Source of the DNA: Candidatus Gastranaerophilales bacterium | Lineage (GTDB): Bacteria; Cyanobacteriota; Vampirovibrionia; Gastranaerophilales; Gastranaerophilaceae | DNA length: 64,000 nucleotides | NCBI GenBank assembly: GCA_017402995.1 | Contig: JAFQOV010000003.1 | Span: 62,001 to 126,000 of the forward strand | Reading direction: 5' to 3' | Shown here: one piece after another, positions 42,874 through 51,845 of the stretch | How positions within the stretch are numbered: position 1 is the first letter of the stretch | Layout of the letters: every line of letters starts with the position of its first letter | Translations under genes and position numbers: made by a program | Notes under the pieces: generated by a model | The model's input: the letters and a program-made list of their open reading frames with translations, nothing else | What the model was told of the DNA's origin: nothing | Databases searched by the model: none

Positions 42874-42903
42874 TTGCAAGGTTTTTAATCTTGCAATTTT
42901 TAT
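42874..42903 (+). terminator. Intrinsic terminator of the DPM1-like gene
   Basis: TTGCAAG/CTTGCAA stem around a 9-nt loop (42874-42896), then TTTTTAT. Confidence 0.7.
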
Positions 42904-43418
42904 GATGTTGCTTTGATTAAAAACACAACCGGTGCAGAAAGGATTGTGCCACCGCCACCGCCAGAGGAAGAATTGTCTACTATGCAATAAGTGTATATTG
43001 TGTAGCCTATTGTTCTAATATCGCCTCGATTGCCCAAGTAGAAATACCCAGATGAGTCTCCTTTCGAGGTATTATTACCAGAATAGTAACGATAATAGTA
43101 GTAATAATATGGAACATATGTGCCAGTTTTATCGTCATGTTCTGTCAGATCAACTAATTCAAGTGGTATTCTGCTTGTGTGATATGTTGGTGCCATAGCT
43201 GTATCGTAATATGTATTTTGTTCGGTGTGTATGGTAAGTTCGTAAATTTTTGATGTTAAAATTGGGGTAATTCCAGCATTAATTAATGCAGTACGCAATG
43301 CTGAAGTTGCCGGTTCTGTTTTGTTTGTTGTTGCATATTCCTCCCAGCAACTAACGCCTGCTGCGTTTGCAAAATTGCAACATAAAATTAAACTCAAAAT
43401 TATTAATATCTTTTTCAT
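42900..43418 (-). CDS. Secreted protein of prepilin cassette B (SCWEEY family)
   Basis: 172 aa with a Sec signal peptide (MKKILIILSLILCCNFANAA). The mature part begins GVSCWEEY, passes through a tyrosine-rich middle (PYYYYYYRYYSGNN, about 104-117), and ends with YTYCIVDNSSSGGGGG and VVFLIKATS. Both ends are those of the cassette A protein; the middle is not. The prepilin gene ends 10 nt upstream. A role as a pilus- or surface-associated variable protein is inferred from the context only. Confidence 0.82.
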   Translation of the reverse strand: MKKILIILSLILCCNFANAAGVSCWEEYATTNKTEPATSALRTALINAGITPILTSKIYELTIHTEQNTYYDTAMAPTYHTSRIPLELVDLTEHDDKTGTYVPYYYYYYRYYSGNNTSKGDSSGYFYLGNRGDIRTIGYTIYTYCIVDNSSSGGGGGTILSAPVVFLIKATS

Positions 43419-43428
43419 CTAAACTCCT

Positions 43429-43785
43429 TTATTCATTTGCTTTTGCAATATCTGTTGCATCTGCACCTTTAATTACATAACCGCTAAAATCTGGAACGGT
43501 AGTTTTACCTAAAAATGCTCTTAATGCGTCATATTTTGAACCACTCGGAATTGTTCTTCCGTCACAAACTAGCCAATCGTCATTTGGCGCTGTTTGCCCA
43601 AGGTAAATTACAATTGTACCAAGTGGAGCGCCATCTCCCCCAGCAATTGTTGATTTGACCTCAATATTTTTAGTCAATTTCTTTGTAATTACAGGTACAA
43701 AAGCCGAAAGTAAAATTGAAACCACGACAAGCGTAATTAGCATCTCAACTAATGAGAATGCTCTCAAAAAAGTATTTTTTATCAT
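43429..43785 (-). CDS. Type IV prepilin-like protein fused to a phage tail-collar-like domain (cassette B)
   Basis: 118 aa, the same length as the cassette A paralogue. MIKNTFLRA|FSLVEML prepilin signal; the first 46 residues are nearly the same as in cassette A, whereas the collar-like part (PLGTIVIYL...TAPNDDWLVCDG...YDALRAFL...PDFSG) has diverged and has a different C-terminal tail. Conserved anchor and variable head suggest domain diversification. The leader before the ATG (GATAAT) and about 50 bp of upstream DNA are almost identical to cassette A. Confidence 0.85.
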   Translation of the reverse strand: MIKNTFLRAFSLVEMLITLVVVSILLSAFVPVITKKLTKNIEVKSTIAGGDGAPLGTIVIYLGQTAPNDDWLVCDGRTIPSGSKYDALRAFLGKTTVPDFSGYVIKGADATDIAKANE

Positions 43786-43828
43786 ATTATCCTTTGTGTT
43801 TTAGTAAAATATTTTCTATTTTGAAATG

Positions 43829-43855
43829 ATTATATCGTTTTTTTTTTTTTGACAA
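43829..43855 (-). promoter_or_regulatory. Promoter of prepilin cassette B with 13-nt A/T run in spacer
   Basis: On the minus strand: TTGTCA (43850-43855), 15-nt spacer made mainly of an A run (T run 43838-43850 on the + strand, 13 nt), TATAAT (43829-43834). Confidence 0.7.
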
Positions 43856-43891
43856 GGGGTATTTTGAAAAATTGCAAAATTATTTCATTTT
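43851..43891 (+). repeat. Direct repeat, copy 1
   Basis: Begins GACAAGGGGTATTTTGAAAA and continues through ATTGCAAAATTATTTCAT. Copy 2 is at 43983-44019, one A shorter. Between them lie about 90 bp of GC-richer palindromic sequence with a gggac-TTC-gtccc hairpin and CAAATC/GATTTG arms. Confidence 0.75.
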
Positions 43892-43982
43892 GGCTCCTGA
43901 GGGACTTCGTCCCACGTCGCCGTCGTAGTGCTATCGTCAAATCTCAACGATTTGCCGATTTAGCACCGGCTCCGCTTTTTTT

Positions 43983-44019
43983 GACAAGGGGTATTTTGAA
44001 AATTGCAAAATTATTTCAT
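43983..44019 (+). repeat. Direct repeat, copy 2
   Basis: GACAAGGGGTATTTTGAAAA then TTGCAAAATTATTTCAT, preceded by a run of T as copy 1 is, and followed by the valS terminator. Confidence 0.75.
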
Positions 44020-44034
44020 CTTGCGCATAAGTAA

Positions 44035-44055
44035 AAAGCGGGTAAAACCCGCTTT
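44035..44055 (-). terminator. Intrinsic terminator of valS
   Basis: Stem aaagcggg/cccgcttt with loop TAAAA, followed on the minus strand by TTTTAC. Same stem as at 23974-24000. Confidence 0.8.
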
Positions 44056-44058
44056 AAA

Positions 44059-46671
44059 CTAACTTAATTTCTTAATTGTCTCTTCAATCAATCCAATCTC
44101 AGATAACAACTCTTCTTTTCTTTCCTTAGTCTTATCGACGACTTCTTTTGGCGCGCTTGAAACAAATTTTTCATTATTTAAACGACCGTTGATTGATTTT
44201 AACTCGATTTCAAGTTTTTCAATTTTTTTCTGTTGTCTTTTGATTTCTTGGTCTAAATCAATCAAATCTGCCAAAGGAATCGTGATTTTAGTATCTTCAA
44301 CAACACATGTTGCAGACTTTTCAGAGTTTGGATTTTTTTCAAATTTAACATCTTCAACTTTTGCAAGACGTTTTAGGTATGGAATAATTTGAGAATATAA
44401 TTCTTCATTGTTATCAATTGAAATGTTAATCATTGAACCAAGAGGAATATTAAACTCGGCTCTAACGTTTCTTAAAGCTTTAATTAATTCAAAAACTGTT
44501 TCCATATTTTTTGCGTCTTTGAAGGTTAATTTTTCGTCAAATTGAGGATATTGAGTGAATAATATGCCGACTTTATCTTTTTCAATTGGCATTTTTTGCC
44601 AAATTGCTTCTGTAATGTGTGGCATGATTGGGTGTAATAGTCTTAAATAATTTTCTAAGATATATACCAATACTGCTTCGTTTTTCTCAATTTTTGATAA
44701 TTCAACATACCAATCGCAATATTTATTCCAGAAGAAATCATATAAAACAGTTGCAACTTCACCAATTCTATATGTTTCAAGGTTTTCGTTAACAATTTTT
44801 GCAACTTCATTAAATTCGTTTAAAATCCACTTATCCGCTAAAGACAAATTAGCTAAGTCTAGTTTTAGCTCTTCTTTTGGCTTTGTTAAGTTCATTAAAA
44901 CGAAGCGTGAAGCGTTCCAAACTTTGTTTGCAAAGTTTCTGCCAAATTCAAATTTTTCATCACTGATTTTAATGTCTTGACCGCCATATGTGCAAAGAGA
45001 GGTCAAAGTGAAGCGAAGTGCGTCTGTGCCATATTTTTCAATTAAATCAACAGGGTCAATTGTGTTTCCTTTTGATTTAGACATTTTTTGACCGTGTTCA
45101 TCTCTTATAAGACCGTGGATATATACAGTTGAAAATGGCGCAACGTCAGTGAATTCAAGTCCCATTGTAATCATTCTTGCAACCCAGAAGAAAATAATAT
45201 CAAAACCGGTTACAAGAGTGTTTGTAGGATAGAATTTTTTGTAATCTTCGCTAGTTTTGACTGGCCAGCCCATTGTTTCAAATGGCCATAAACCAGAAGA
45301 AAACCAAGTGTCTAAGACATCTGTATCTTGAGTATAATTATTTGGGTCTGGATTTTCTAGTGCAACAACCATTTCACCTGTTTGATTGTGATAATATGCA
45401 GGAACTCTATGTCCCCACCAAAGTTGACGAGAAATACACCAATCGCGGATATTTTCCATCCACATTAAATAGTTCTTTTCCCAACGTTGAGGGATAAATT
45501 TAATTGTGCCATCTTTAACAACTTCAATTGCGCGTTTTGCCAATGGCTCCATTTTAACAAACCATTGTTTTGATAATAATGGCTCAATTGTTGTATTACA
45601 TCTTTGGCATTTGCCAACGTTGTGTACATGTTTTGTGATTTTAATTAATACTTGATTTTCTTCAAGCATTTTAACTGTTTTTTCGCGAGCTTCTTCCCTT
45701 GTTAAACCTTGAATTTGAGGTGGAACAAACTCGTTTTTCATCATGCAGCCTTTTTCGTCAATAACCTTGATTTGAGGTAGGTTGTGGCGCAAGCCAACTT
45801 CAAAGTCGTTTGGATCGTGTGCTGGTGTGATTTTTAGAGCACCTGTACCAAAAGATTTGTCAACGTAATCGTCTGCAATGATTGGAATAGCACGACCAGT
45901 TAATGGCATAACACATTCTTTGCCGATTAAATCTTTATATTTATAATCTGTTGGATTAACAGCAATTGCAACGTCACCAAACATTGTTTCTGGGCGAGTT
46001 GTTGCAATAACGATTGCGCCCATTTCGTCTTTTAGCGCATATGAAATTTCCCAAAGGTTGCCGTCTTCTGTTTCATAATTTGTTTCAATGTCTGAGATTG
46101 CGCTTTGGCAACGAGGACACCAGTTAACAATGTAGCTGCCTTTATAGATTAAACCTTTGTTGTATAAGTCTACGAAAACTTTTTTAACAGCGTTTGAACA
46201 GCCTTCGTCAAGTGTAAATCTTTTTCTTGAAAGGTCAAAACTTGCACCTAAGATTTTAAATTGTTCTAAAATTCTGTTTTTGTGTTCTTCTGCCCATTCC
46301 CAAGTTTTTGCCAAAAATCTTTCTCTGCCTAAATCATGACGAGAGATGCCTTCTTTTGCAAGGTTTTTTTCAATTACGTTTTGAGTTGCAATACCTGCAT
46401 GGTCGCAACCTGGCATCCAAAGAACTTCTTTTTGCAACATTCTATTGTAGCGAATTAAAATGTCTTGCAATGTGCCGTCAAGTGCATGTCCCATATGTAG
46501 AACGCCTGTGACGTTCGGTGGTGGAATAACGATTGAATATGCTTCTTTGTCTGATTTTGCGTCTGCTTTGAAGCAATCATTTTCTTCCCAAAATTTATAG
46601 GTTTCAACTTCAATATCACGAGCCGAATAAACCGTTGCAAGTTCTTGATTTTCTGTTTTTAATTCACTCAT
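44059..46671 (-). CDS. valS: Valyl-tRNA synthetase
   Basis: Class I aminoacyl-tRNA synthetase. Seen: HMGH (59-62, the HIGH motif) after PPPNVTGVL, editing domain with TTRPETMFGDVAIAV and the GTGALKITPAHDPNDFEVG block, KMSKS in GQKMSKSKGNTIDPVD at about 528, the anticodon-binding domain, and a C-terminal coiled coil (LDQEIKRQQKKIEKLEIEL). 870 aa is typical. AAGGAAGAAAAG precedes the ATG. Single gene. Confidence 0.97.
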   Translation of the reverse strand: MSELKTENQELATVYSARDIEVETYKFWEENDCFKADAKSDKEAYSIVIPPPNVTGVLHMGHALDGTLQDILIRYNRMLQKEVLWMPGCDHAGIATQNVIEKNLAKEGISRHDLGRERFLAKTWEWAEEHKNRILEQFKILGASFDLSRKRFTLDEGCSNAVKKVFVDLYNKGLIYKGSYIVNWCPRCQSAISDIETNYETEDGNLWEISYALKDEMGAIVIATTRPETMFGDVAIAVNPTDYKYKDLIGKECVMPLTGRAIPIIADDYVDKSFGTGALKITPAHDPNDFEVGLRHNLPQIKVIDEKGCMMKNEFVPPQIQGLTREEAREKTVKMLEENQVLIKITKHVHNVGKCQRCNTTIEPLLSKQWFVKMEPLAKRAIEVVKDGTIKFIPQRWEKNYLMWMENIRDWCISRQLWWGHRVPAYYHNQTGEMVVALENPDPNNYTQDTDVLDTWFSSGLWPFETMGWPVKTSEDYKKFYPTNTLVTGFDIIFFWVARMITMGLEFTDVAPFSTVYIHGLIRDEHGQKMSKSKGNTIDPVDLIEKYGTDALRFTLTSLCTYGGQDIKISDEKFEFGRNFANKVWNASRFVLMNLTKPKEELKLDLANLSLADKWILNEFNEVAKIVNENLETYRIGEVATVLYDFFWNKYCDWYVELSKIEKNEAVLVYILENYLRLLHPIMPHITEAIWQKMPIEKDKVGILFTQYPQFDEKLTFKDAKNMETVFELIKALRNVRAEFNIPLGSMINISIDNNEELYSQIIPYLKRLAKVEDVKFEKNPNSEKSATCVVEDTKITIPLADLIDLDQEIKRQQKKIEKLEIELKSINGRLNNEKFVSSAPKEVVDKTKERKEELLSEIGLIEETIKKLS

Positions 46672-46756
46672 CTTTTCTTCCTTAAATATTTGTTAATAAT
46701 AACTTATCACAAAAGTATTAGCCAATAAAGATATTATTATCTTTATTATTATTAAA

Positions 46757-46762
46757 TAAAAT
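46757..46762 (+). promoter_or_regulatory. -10 box 6 nt from ATG (leaderless candidate)
   Basis: TAAAAT followed by 6 nt and the ATG of the TolC-like gene; no Shine-Dalgarno. Confidence 0.35.
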
Positions 46763-46768
46763 ATTCAA

Positions 46769-48220
46769 ATGCGAAAAGTCTATCATATCCTATTTTTTGC
46801 ATTATTTATTTTTCAATTTGCTCTTTGTAAGGAAGAGCTTTTTGACTTGCCTGTGGATTTAGAAAAAAAGACAAAAGTCTGTAATTTGTCTGAGTTTTGT
46901 GATGAATATATTAAAGATATAGATATTGAAAAATATATCAAAGATGAACTTAAAAGTGATTATATTATTGTGAGTTTAGATGAGTGCCTTGATATTGCTT
47001 TAAAAAATAATTTTGATATAAAAATTAAAGACCATTCATATTTAAGTTCAAAATATGAATATAAATATGCTATGTCTAATTTTTTGCCAATATTATCTTT
47101 CACAACCTATTTAACAGATTACAGGGGAAATATCTTAGTTGGTGGAATTTTAGACGATACTTTCCATGAAACTGCGTTATCCGTCAATGCAACAATTGCA
47201 CATCAATTAACTGAAGGCGGAAGGCAAATTTTCCAAGCGAACGCTCTTCGTGCGCTAAAGCGCGCAACTAGACATGACTATCATTATACGATTTCTCAAA
47301 CCGTTTTTTACGCTTTTAAATATTATTATGAAATGCTTTTAGCAAAGTTAAATATTGAAATTTATTTGAGAAATTTAATTGAGAGAAATGCGCAATTAAA
47401 ATTGGCTCAAAACTTAAATAATTCTGGTTTTGGCACAAAATTTGACGTTATTCGCTCAGAAAATGAAAAAGCAGAAGCAAAAATAGACCTTTTAGGCGCG
47501 CTTAATCAGTTTCGAATTTCACAATCAAAATTAGCATATATTTTAGGGATTGACCCAAAAACTTCTTTAATGCCTTTTGAAAAAGAGGTTGATAGCCTTG
47601 AACTTTTAGATGATGGTGTCATGCTTGAACATTATATTGAAATGGCGCTAAATTACAGGGAAGATTTAAAAGAATATAAGGATTTAATTACTTTTGAAAA
47701 GCAGACAAAAAATATGTTGATGACTGATTTTGTTCCAAAACCTTCTATTAATGTTCAAGGGCAATATCAAGGTACTATTGGAAACGTCATTAAACCAAAC
47801 TATATTGTCACACTTTATTTATCATGGCTTCCAGATTCAAATTCGATTTGGGGAAGTTTGGCAAAAATTAGAAGCCAAAAAGAGAAAATTAAAATTAAAA
47901 TTTTGCAATATCAAAATAGATATAGATTAATTCAAGAGCAAATTGTGCAAAATTTTTCAAATGTCGATTTTAATAAAAAGCAGATGTTAATTGCAAAAAA
48001 GCGCGTCGATTTTTCGCAAGAAAGTATTAAACTTGCAATGATTAGGTTTAATTATGGAAAAGGAATTTTGCTTGATGTAATTCAAGCGCAAAGCCAAATG
48101 ACGCAGGCTAGAGTTGAATATGTTTCATCAATAATTAAATATAATATCTCTCAAGCGCAATTATTGTTTGATTGTGGAAAAATAAATAAAGATGACATAA
48201 TAAAAATTTATTCTCCATAA
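46769..48220 (+). CDS. TolC-family outer membrane channel protein
   Basis: 483 aa with a signal peptide (MRKVYHILFFALFIFQFALC; the Cys at 20 could also be a lipobox end, though the context FALC is weak). Two OEP-type repeats: LDECLDIALKNNFDIKI...at about 70-90 and a second helical half with MALNYREDLKEY near 295, plus long amphipathic helices and the C-terminal NYGKGILLDVIQAQSQMTQARVEYVSSIIKYNISQAQLLFDCG, characteristic of TolC-like exporters. It forms the outer-membrane duct for efflux or type I secretion. No inner-membrane partner is adjacent. Confidence 0.85.
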   Translation: MRKVYHILFFALFIFQFALCKEELFDLPVDLEKKTKVCNLSEFCDEYIKDIDIEKYIKDELKSDYIIVSLDECLDIALKNNFDIKIKDHSYLSSKYEYKYAMSNFLPILSFTTYLTDYRGNILVGGILDDTFHETALSVNATIAHQLTEGGRQIFQANALRALKRATRHDYHYTISQTVFYAFKYYYEMLLAKLNIEIYLRNLIERNAQLKLAQNLNNSGFGTKFDVIRSENEKAEAKIDLLGALNQFRISQSKLAYILGIDPKTSLMPFEKEVDSLELLDDGVMLEHYIEMALNYREDLKEYKDLITFEKQTKNMLMTDFVPKPSINVQGQYQGTIGNVIKPNYIVTLYLSWLPDSNSIWGSLAKIRSQKEKIKIKILQYQNRYRLIQEQIVQNFSNVDFNKKQMLIAKKRVDFSQESIKLAMIRFNYGKGILLDVIQAQSQMTQARVEYVSSIIKYNISQAQLLFDCGKINKDDIIKIYSP

Positions 48221-48239
48221 GATTAATTCATTTATTCTA

Positions 48240-48268
48240 TTGCCATTAAGATTTCTTTTCTATATAAT
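48240..48268 (+). promoter_or_regulatory. Sigma-70-type promoter of the ferredoxin gene
   Basis: TTGCCA (48240-48245), 17-nt spacer, TATAAT (48263-48268), 30 nt before the ATG, with AAGGAG in the leader. Confidence 0.65.
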
Positions 48269-48298
48269 CAAATAGTATTTTATTTAAGGAGATTTTCA

Positions 48299-48478
48299 AT
48301 GAAAGTTATTATTGAAGACGGTTGTATCGCTTGCGGCGCTTGCGAATCATTCTGCCCAGACGTATTCAAAATGGAAGATGTTTGTGTTGTTGATGAAGCA
48401 AACATTGCTGGTAACGAAGATTCAATCAAAGATGCAGCAGATGCATGCCCAGTAAGCGTTATTTCTGTTGTTGAATAA
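48299..48478 (+). CDS. Ferredoxin, single [4Fe-4S] type
   Basis: 59 aa: electron carrier. CIACGAC (C9, C12, C15) with a fourth Cys in CP (C19), and a distal DACPVSVI (C51). C9, C12, C15 and C51 are the expected cluster ligands, so one cluster only; the second half has no CxxCxxC. Acidic overall (many D and E). AAGGAG is 8 nt before the ATG and a good promoter lies upstream. Followed by a terminator, so it is monocistronic. Codon use looks highly optimised, suggesting strong expression. Confidence 0.95.
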   Translation: MKVIIEDGCIACGACESFCPDVFKMEDVCVVDEANIAGNEDSIKDAADACPVSVISVVE

Positions 48479-48491
48479 TTATAACGTTAAT

Positions 48492-48525
48492 AAAAATGCG
48501 CTTCTTTTTTAAGAGGCGCATTTTT
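48492..48525. terminator. Bidirectional intrinsic terminator
   Basis: Stem aaaaatgcgc..tctt/aaga..gcgcattttt with a TTTT-type loop, between the ferredoxin gene and the convergent 382-aa gene. Confidence 0.85.
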
Positions 48526-49673
48526 TATGCTTGTTTATCTAAATTCTGATTTTGCGCTATCAGGTTTTGTTTTTGCGCATGCTTTGTGACAAATTTATCT
48601 ATTGTTCCAGCAACAATTGAGGCGATTTGACCAGTTGCAAAACCAAACAACAGAGCTTTTCCGCCACTCATACATTTTGCTGTTCCATAAATTGCACTTG
48701 CAAGAGTGGTTAATAATGGAATGCCAAGGTTAATTACTGTGGATTTTCTTTCTTCTTTTGTATCTGACGCTGCAACTGAACCACCCAACAAACCAAGAGA
48801 TGCAATGATACCAAGAGCGTCTGTGCCTGCATTTCCAAGGTTTGTATCTCTTAAGCGCTCGAATACTTCTGCGCCATTTTCAAGTTTGATTTTGTTAAAT
48901 TTATCGATTGCTGCTTTTAATTCTTCGCTTGCATTTTCTGGTATTTCAATTTGTTTTAGATATTTTGCTCTAACACTGGCAAGCTTATCTTCTGACATAA
49001 TTCCATCTGTCATTTTATGAGCAAATTCAGATAACCCTTTTTTGCTAAATGTTTTTTTAGTAATTAAGCCGTCAGTAATTCTGCCATCTTTGTAAATGCC
49101 TTCTTGAATTGCACTATCAAGTTTTGAATACCATTTTTCAAAGTTTTCTGGCAAGCCTTCAATATTTGCTTTGCCTTTTAATTTATGAACTTCAGCTAAT
49201 GCGTCGTCAAATGTTTTTTGATATTTATTTTTAGATAATTTTCTATAAACGTTTGCCAGCTTTTCATTTGCGCTATCGACAAATCCGATTTTTTTAGATT
49301 TCAACCATTTTGAAAATCTTGTCCAATAATCATCTTTGACATTTGAAAAGTTTACAAGAGCATTTACGGTTTTTTTGGTTGCCTTGTTGTTTGCGACTGC
49401 GTCTCCAAGCTCTTTTACATTGATTTTTCCGCGTGCTGCTTGAATGCCAAAAACGCTAGCTAAAGATAATAATGATGCGCCAATAAAACTAAGTGTTAAA
49501 ATTTTTCTTATTTTTTTATGTTTTTGTTTTTTGATTTCTTTTGGGTCGTTATAATATTGTACTTCATGCCTTGGAGCATAAGCATTTGTCAAAAATTGTT
49601 TATTCGAAGAATAGTCAACTTTTGAAAAACCATTATATAAATTCACACTATTTGGCACACTTTGACTTATCAT
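48525..49673 (-). CDS. Membrane protein with NAYxPR motif (382 aa)
   Basis: 382 aa. N-terminal NAYAPR (30-35), then a lysine-rich stretch (KEIKKQKHKKIRK, 45-57) and a hydrophobic helix (about 59-77): the same order as in the 133-aa protein at 7.6 kb. A helical charged middle follows (90-280), and the C-terminal quarter has two glycine-rich hydrophobic segments (about 290-310 and 325-365). No cleavable signal peptide. Not recognised beyond this likeness. No Shine-Dalgarno is evident before the ATG. Confidence 0.78.
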   Translation of the reverse strand: MISQSVPNSVNLYNGFSKVDYSSNKQFLTNAYAPRHEVQYYNDPKEIKKQKHKKIRKILTLSFIGASLLSLASVFGIQAARGKINVKELGDAVANNKATKKTVNALVNFSNVKDDYWTRFSKWLKSKKIGFVDSANEKLANVYRKLSKNKYQKTFDDALAEVHKLKGKANIEGLPENFEKWYSKLDSAIQEGIYKDGRITDGLITKKTFSKKGLSEFAHKMTDGIMSEDKLASVRAKYLKQIEIPENASEELKAAIDKFNKIKLENGAEVFERLRDTNLGNAGTDALGIIASLGLLGGSVAASDTKEERKSTVINLGIPLLTTLASAIYGTAKCMSGGKALLFGFATGQIASIVAGTIDKFVTKHAQKQNLIAQNQNLDKQA

Positions 49674-49713
49674 ATATATTTAAAAACAAATTCTTGTAAA
49701 AAATTGTCATTTT

Positions 49714-50847
49714 TTACGATTTTTTCCTTTTTTGTTTTTTATTTTTTTCTTTTTGTTTTGCAAGTTGTTTGATGTCTAGTTTTGCATTATCTATTGAATA
49801 TTTTGCGAGCGGTTTTTTGGTTTTTCTATCGTAAAAAACAAGCCAATGTTTTGCTTTTTTGTCATTTACACAGAAAGAAAGTTTGCCCGCAACCCTATCT
49901 CCTGGGTTTATTGATTTAAACCACAAAGATGTATCGCCAAAGGGGCTTGGGAAATATACTTGTTGATTTTGTGCAACGAGTGCTATATCAAAAGTTGAAA
50001 AAGTATAGTCTGAATAATTGTCTATTCCTAAAGAAAGCGTGATTGTGTTTTCGTTTTCAAATGGGTCTTTTTCAAAATTAACCGAGTTAATTCTGACTTT
50101 TAAGTTTTCTAAGAATAATTCTTCTTGTCTAAAGGCATTTGGTGAAAAAACTGGCATATCAATGCTTTCTTGGACAGTAATTTTGATTTCATCACCTGGT
50201 GCAATTGAAAAACCGTCGCCTTTTTTAATAATTGCACATGTTAAACCAATCACACTCCCGATTGCAGCGCCACCAGCTAATGTATAGCCGTTTGAGGCAA
50301 CTGCTGCGCCAAGTCCAAGCATGTTGAGCGCAACAAAACCGCCTGCAACTCCGCCAAGAAGAGTATAGCCAGTGTGATGAGCAATAGATTTTACTGTGCT
50401 TTTAGCTAGGCTATCTTTTGTTGAAAAGCTTGCTTGAATTGGAATTTGCCTGCCATCTGGTGTGACCATATAGTCAAAATCAACATTAACCCAGCCGTCA
50501 CGCCCCATGTTTTTTGGATTTTCAATATATTTAACAATTCCATGTGCAATTGTTCCGGTTGGAATAATCACACCTTTATCTGTTTCAACATCAGATGAAA
50601 CTTCAGCAAAAAATTCATCTCCTTCAAGGGTGAAGCCAGAGCTTAAAACTTGCGAAACAGTAAGGTTTATATTGCTTTTTTCGTCTAATTTTTCAACTTC
50701 GCCCGTGAAGAGCTCTTTATCGAGAGCTTGTTGGTTTTCGCCTTGTTTTTCAACATATCCAGAAATTGGGTCGCAAAAAGCAATTTGCAAATTTAAAAAT
50801 GCAAATAATAAAACACATGCAATGTTTTTTTGAATTTTTATCCCCAT
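49714..50847 (-). CDS. Exported hypothetical protein with glycine-zipper-like segment
   Basis: 377 aa with a signal peptide (MGIKIQKNIACVLLFAFLNLQIAFC, ending about 25). Region about 150-205 is rich in G/A and hydrophobic (HTGYTLLGGVAGGFVALNMLGLGAAVASNG), like a glycine zipper, embedded between beta-rich parts. The C-terminal domain (about 245-355) looks like an Ig-like/DUF4352-type sandwich (ITLSLGIDNYSDYTFSTFDIAL...WLVFYDR), and the tail is very basic (KQKEKNKKQKRKKS). Probably envelope-associated. TATAAT lies 7 nt before the ATG. Confidence 0.75.
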   Translation of the reverse strand: MGIKIQKNIACVLLFAFLNLQIAFCDPISGYVEKQGENQQALDKELFTGEVEKLDEKSNINLTVSQVLSSGFTLEGDEFFAEVSSDVETDKGVIIPTGTIAHGIVKYIENPKNMGRDGWVNVDFDYMVTPDGRQIPIQASFSTKDSLAKSTVKSIAHHTGYTLLGGVAGGFVALNMLGLGAAVASNGYTLAGGAAIGSVIGLTCAIIKKGDGFSIAPGDEIKITVQESIDMPVFSPNAFRQEELFLENLKVRINSVNFEKDPFENENTITLSLGIDNYSDYTFSTFDIALVAQNQQVYFPSPFGDTSLWFKSINPGDRVAGKLSFCVNDKKAKHWLVFYDRKTKKPLAKYSIDNAKLDIKQLAKQKEKNKKQKRKKS

Positions 50848-50854
50848 ATTTCAA

Positions 50855-50860
50855 ATTATA
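50855..50860 (-). promoter_or_regulatory. -10 box 7 nt from ATG (leaderless candidate)
   Basis: TATAAT on the minus strand with 7 nt to the ATG at 50847; no Shine-Dalgarno in between. Confidence 0.35.
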
Positions 50861-50946
50861 TTATGTATTATTAAAAAAGAAAACTTTATAATTCGTTTTT
50901 TCCTATTTTTAAATTATAATTTTAGTGTAAATATTGAGGTAAAGTT

Positions 50947-51255
50947 ATGGAAAATTGTATTTTTTGTAAGATTTTAAACAAACAAATCCCATCAGAATTT
51001 GTTTACGAAGACGATTATTGCTTTGCAATTAACGACATCAACCCAAAAGCAAATAAACATATTTTAGTTATTCCAAAAGAACATATCGAAAGTTTAAACG
51101 AAATTAGTGATACAAAAATTATTCAAAAATTGTTTGAAGCAATTTTTAAAATCAATGAAAAATTAGGTATTAAAGCTTATCAAACTCATATAAATACAGG
51201 AAAAGAGGCAGGTCAAGAAGTAATGCACCTGCATATTCATATTTTGGCTGATTAA
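50947..51255 (+). CDS. HIT-family nucleotide hydrolase (HinT-like)
   Basis: 102 aa. N-terminal CIFCKILNKQIPSEFVYEDD, a middle FINDINPKA-type block (AINDINPKANKHILVIPKEHI) and the C-terminal histidine triad HLHIHIL, in which the middle His is the nucleophile. HinT-type proteins hydrolyse AMP-lysine or related phosphoramidates. GAGGTAAAG precedes the ATG. It is followed after 1 nt by the MTHFS gene, so they are co-transcribed. Confidence 0.93.
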   Translation: MENCIFCKILNKQIPSEFVYEDDYCFAINDINPKANKHILVIPKEHIESLNEISDTKIIQKLFEAIFKINEKLGIKAYQTHINTGKEAGQEVMHLHIHILAD

Positions 51256-51256
51256 G

Positions 51257-51799
51257 ATGTTACAGATAAAAAACTCAAAAACTGAACTAAGAAAACAAGC
51301 AAAAGATATCCGAAAAAGCTATGTGCAAAGTGGATATCTTGCTGAGTTGTCTAATAAAATTTTGCACAAAATTTTAAATTCATCAGATTTTCAAAGTTCA
51401 AAACATATTGCACTTTATTACCCTTTGCAAGCAGAAATTGATTTAAGAGGGCTATTAAATTGCAAAGATAAGGTTTTTTATCTGCCAAGATGTATTGAAA
51501 ATAATCTAGAATTTGTTAAATTTAGCGGGATAGAAAACTTGAAAGAGGCTCAATTTGGGCTTTTAGAGCCAGATGGAGTTGCAATTAACCCAGAAATACT
51601 CGATATTATTTATATCCCAGCACTTATTGCAAACTCAAGAAAATATCGACTTGGGTATGGAAAAGGCTATTACGATAGATTTTTTGCAAAAAACAAGATA
51701 AATGCAAAAAAAATTATTGTTGTTGCAAAGAAATTAATTAATGACGATTTTTTAGAAGATGATTTTGATATTTGCGCAGATGAGATAATTTGTGAATAA
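51257..51799 (+). CDS. 5-formyltetrahydrofolate cyclo-ligase
   Basis: 180 aa, MTHFS/YgfA family. Returns 5-formyl-THF to the active folate pool. Seen: KTELRKQAKDIRKSY at the start, IALYYPLQAEIDLRGLL, FGLLEPDG and the ATP/Mg signature RLGYGKGYYDRFFAK. Links with folK and folP elsewhere in the window by pathway, not by position. Starts one nucleotide after the HIT gene. Confidence 0.92.
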   Translation: MLQIKNSKTELRKQAKDIRKSYVQSGYLAELSNKILHKILNSSDFQSSKHIALYYPLQAEIDLRGLLNCKDKVFYLPRCIENNLEFVKFSGIENLKEAQFGLLEPDGVAINPEILDIIYIPALIANSRKYRLGYGKGYYDRFFAKNKINAKKIIVVAKKLINDDFLEDDFDICADEIICE

Positions 51800-51810
51800 A
51801 TATAATTTTA

Positions 51811-51839
51811 TTGCCTAAAATTTTAAAATACTTTAAAAT
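51811..51839 (+). promoter_or_regulatory. Leaderless promoter of the PilZ gene
   Basis: TTGCCT (51811-51816), 17-nt spacer, TAAAAT (51834-51839), then 6 nt to the ATG at 51846. Best example of the leaderless arrangement in this window. Confidence 0.55.
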
Positions 51840-51845
51840 CATTTT

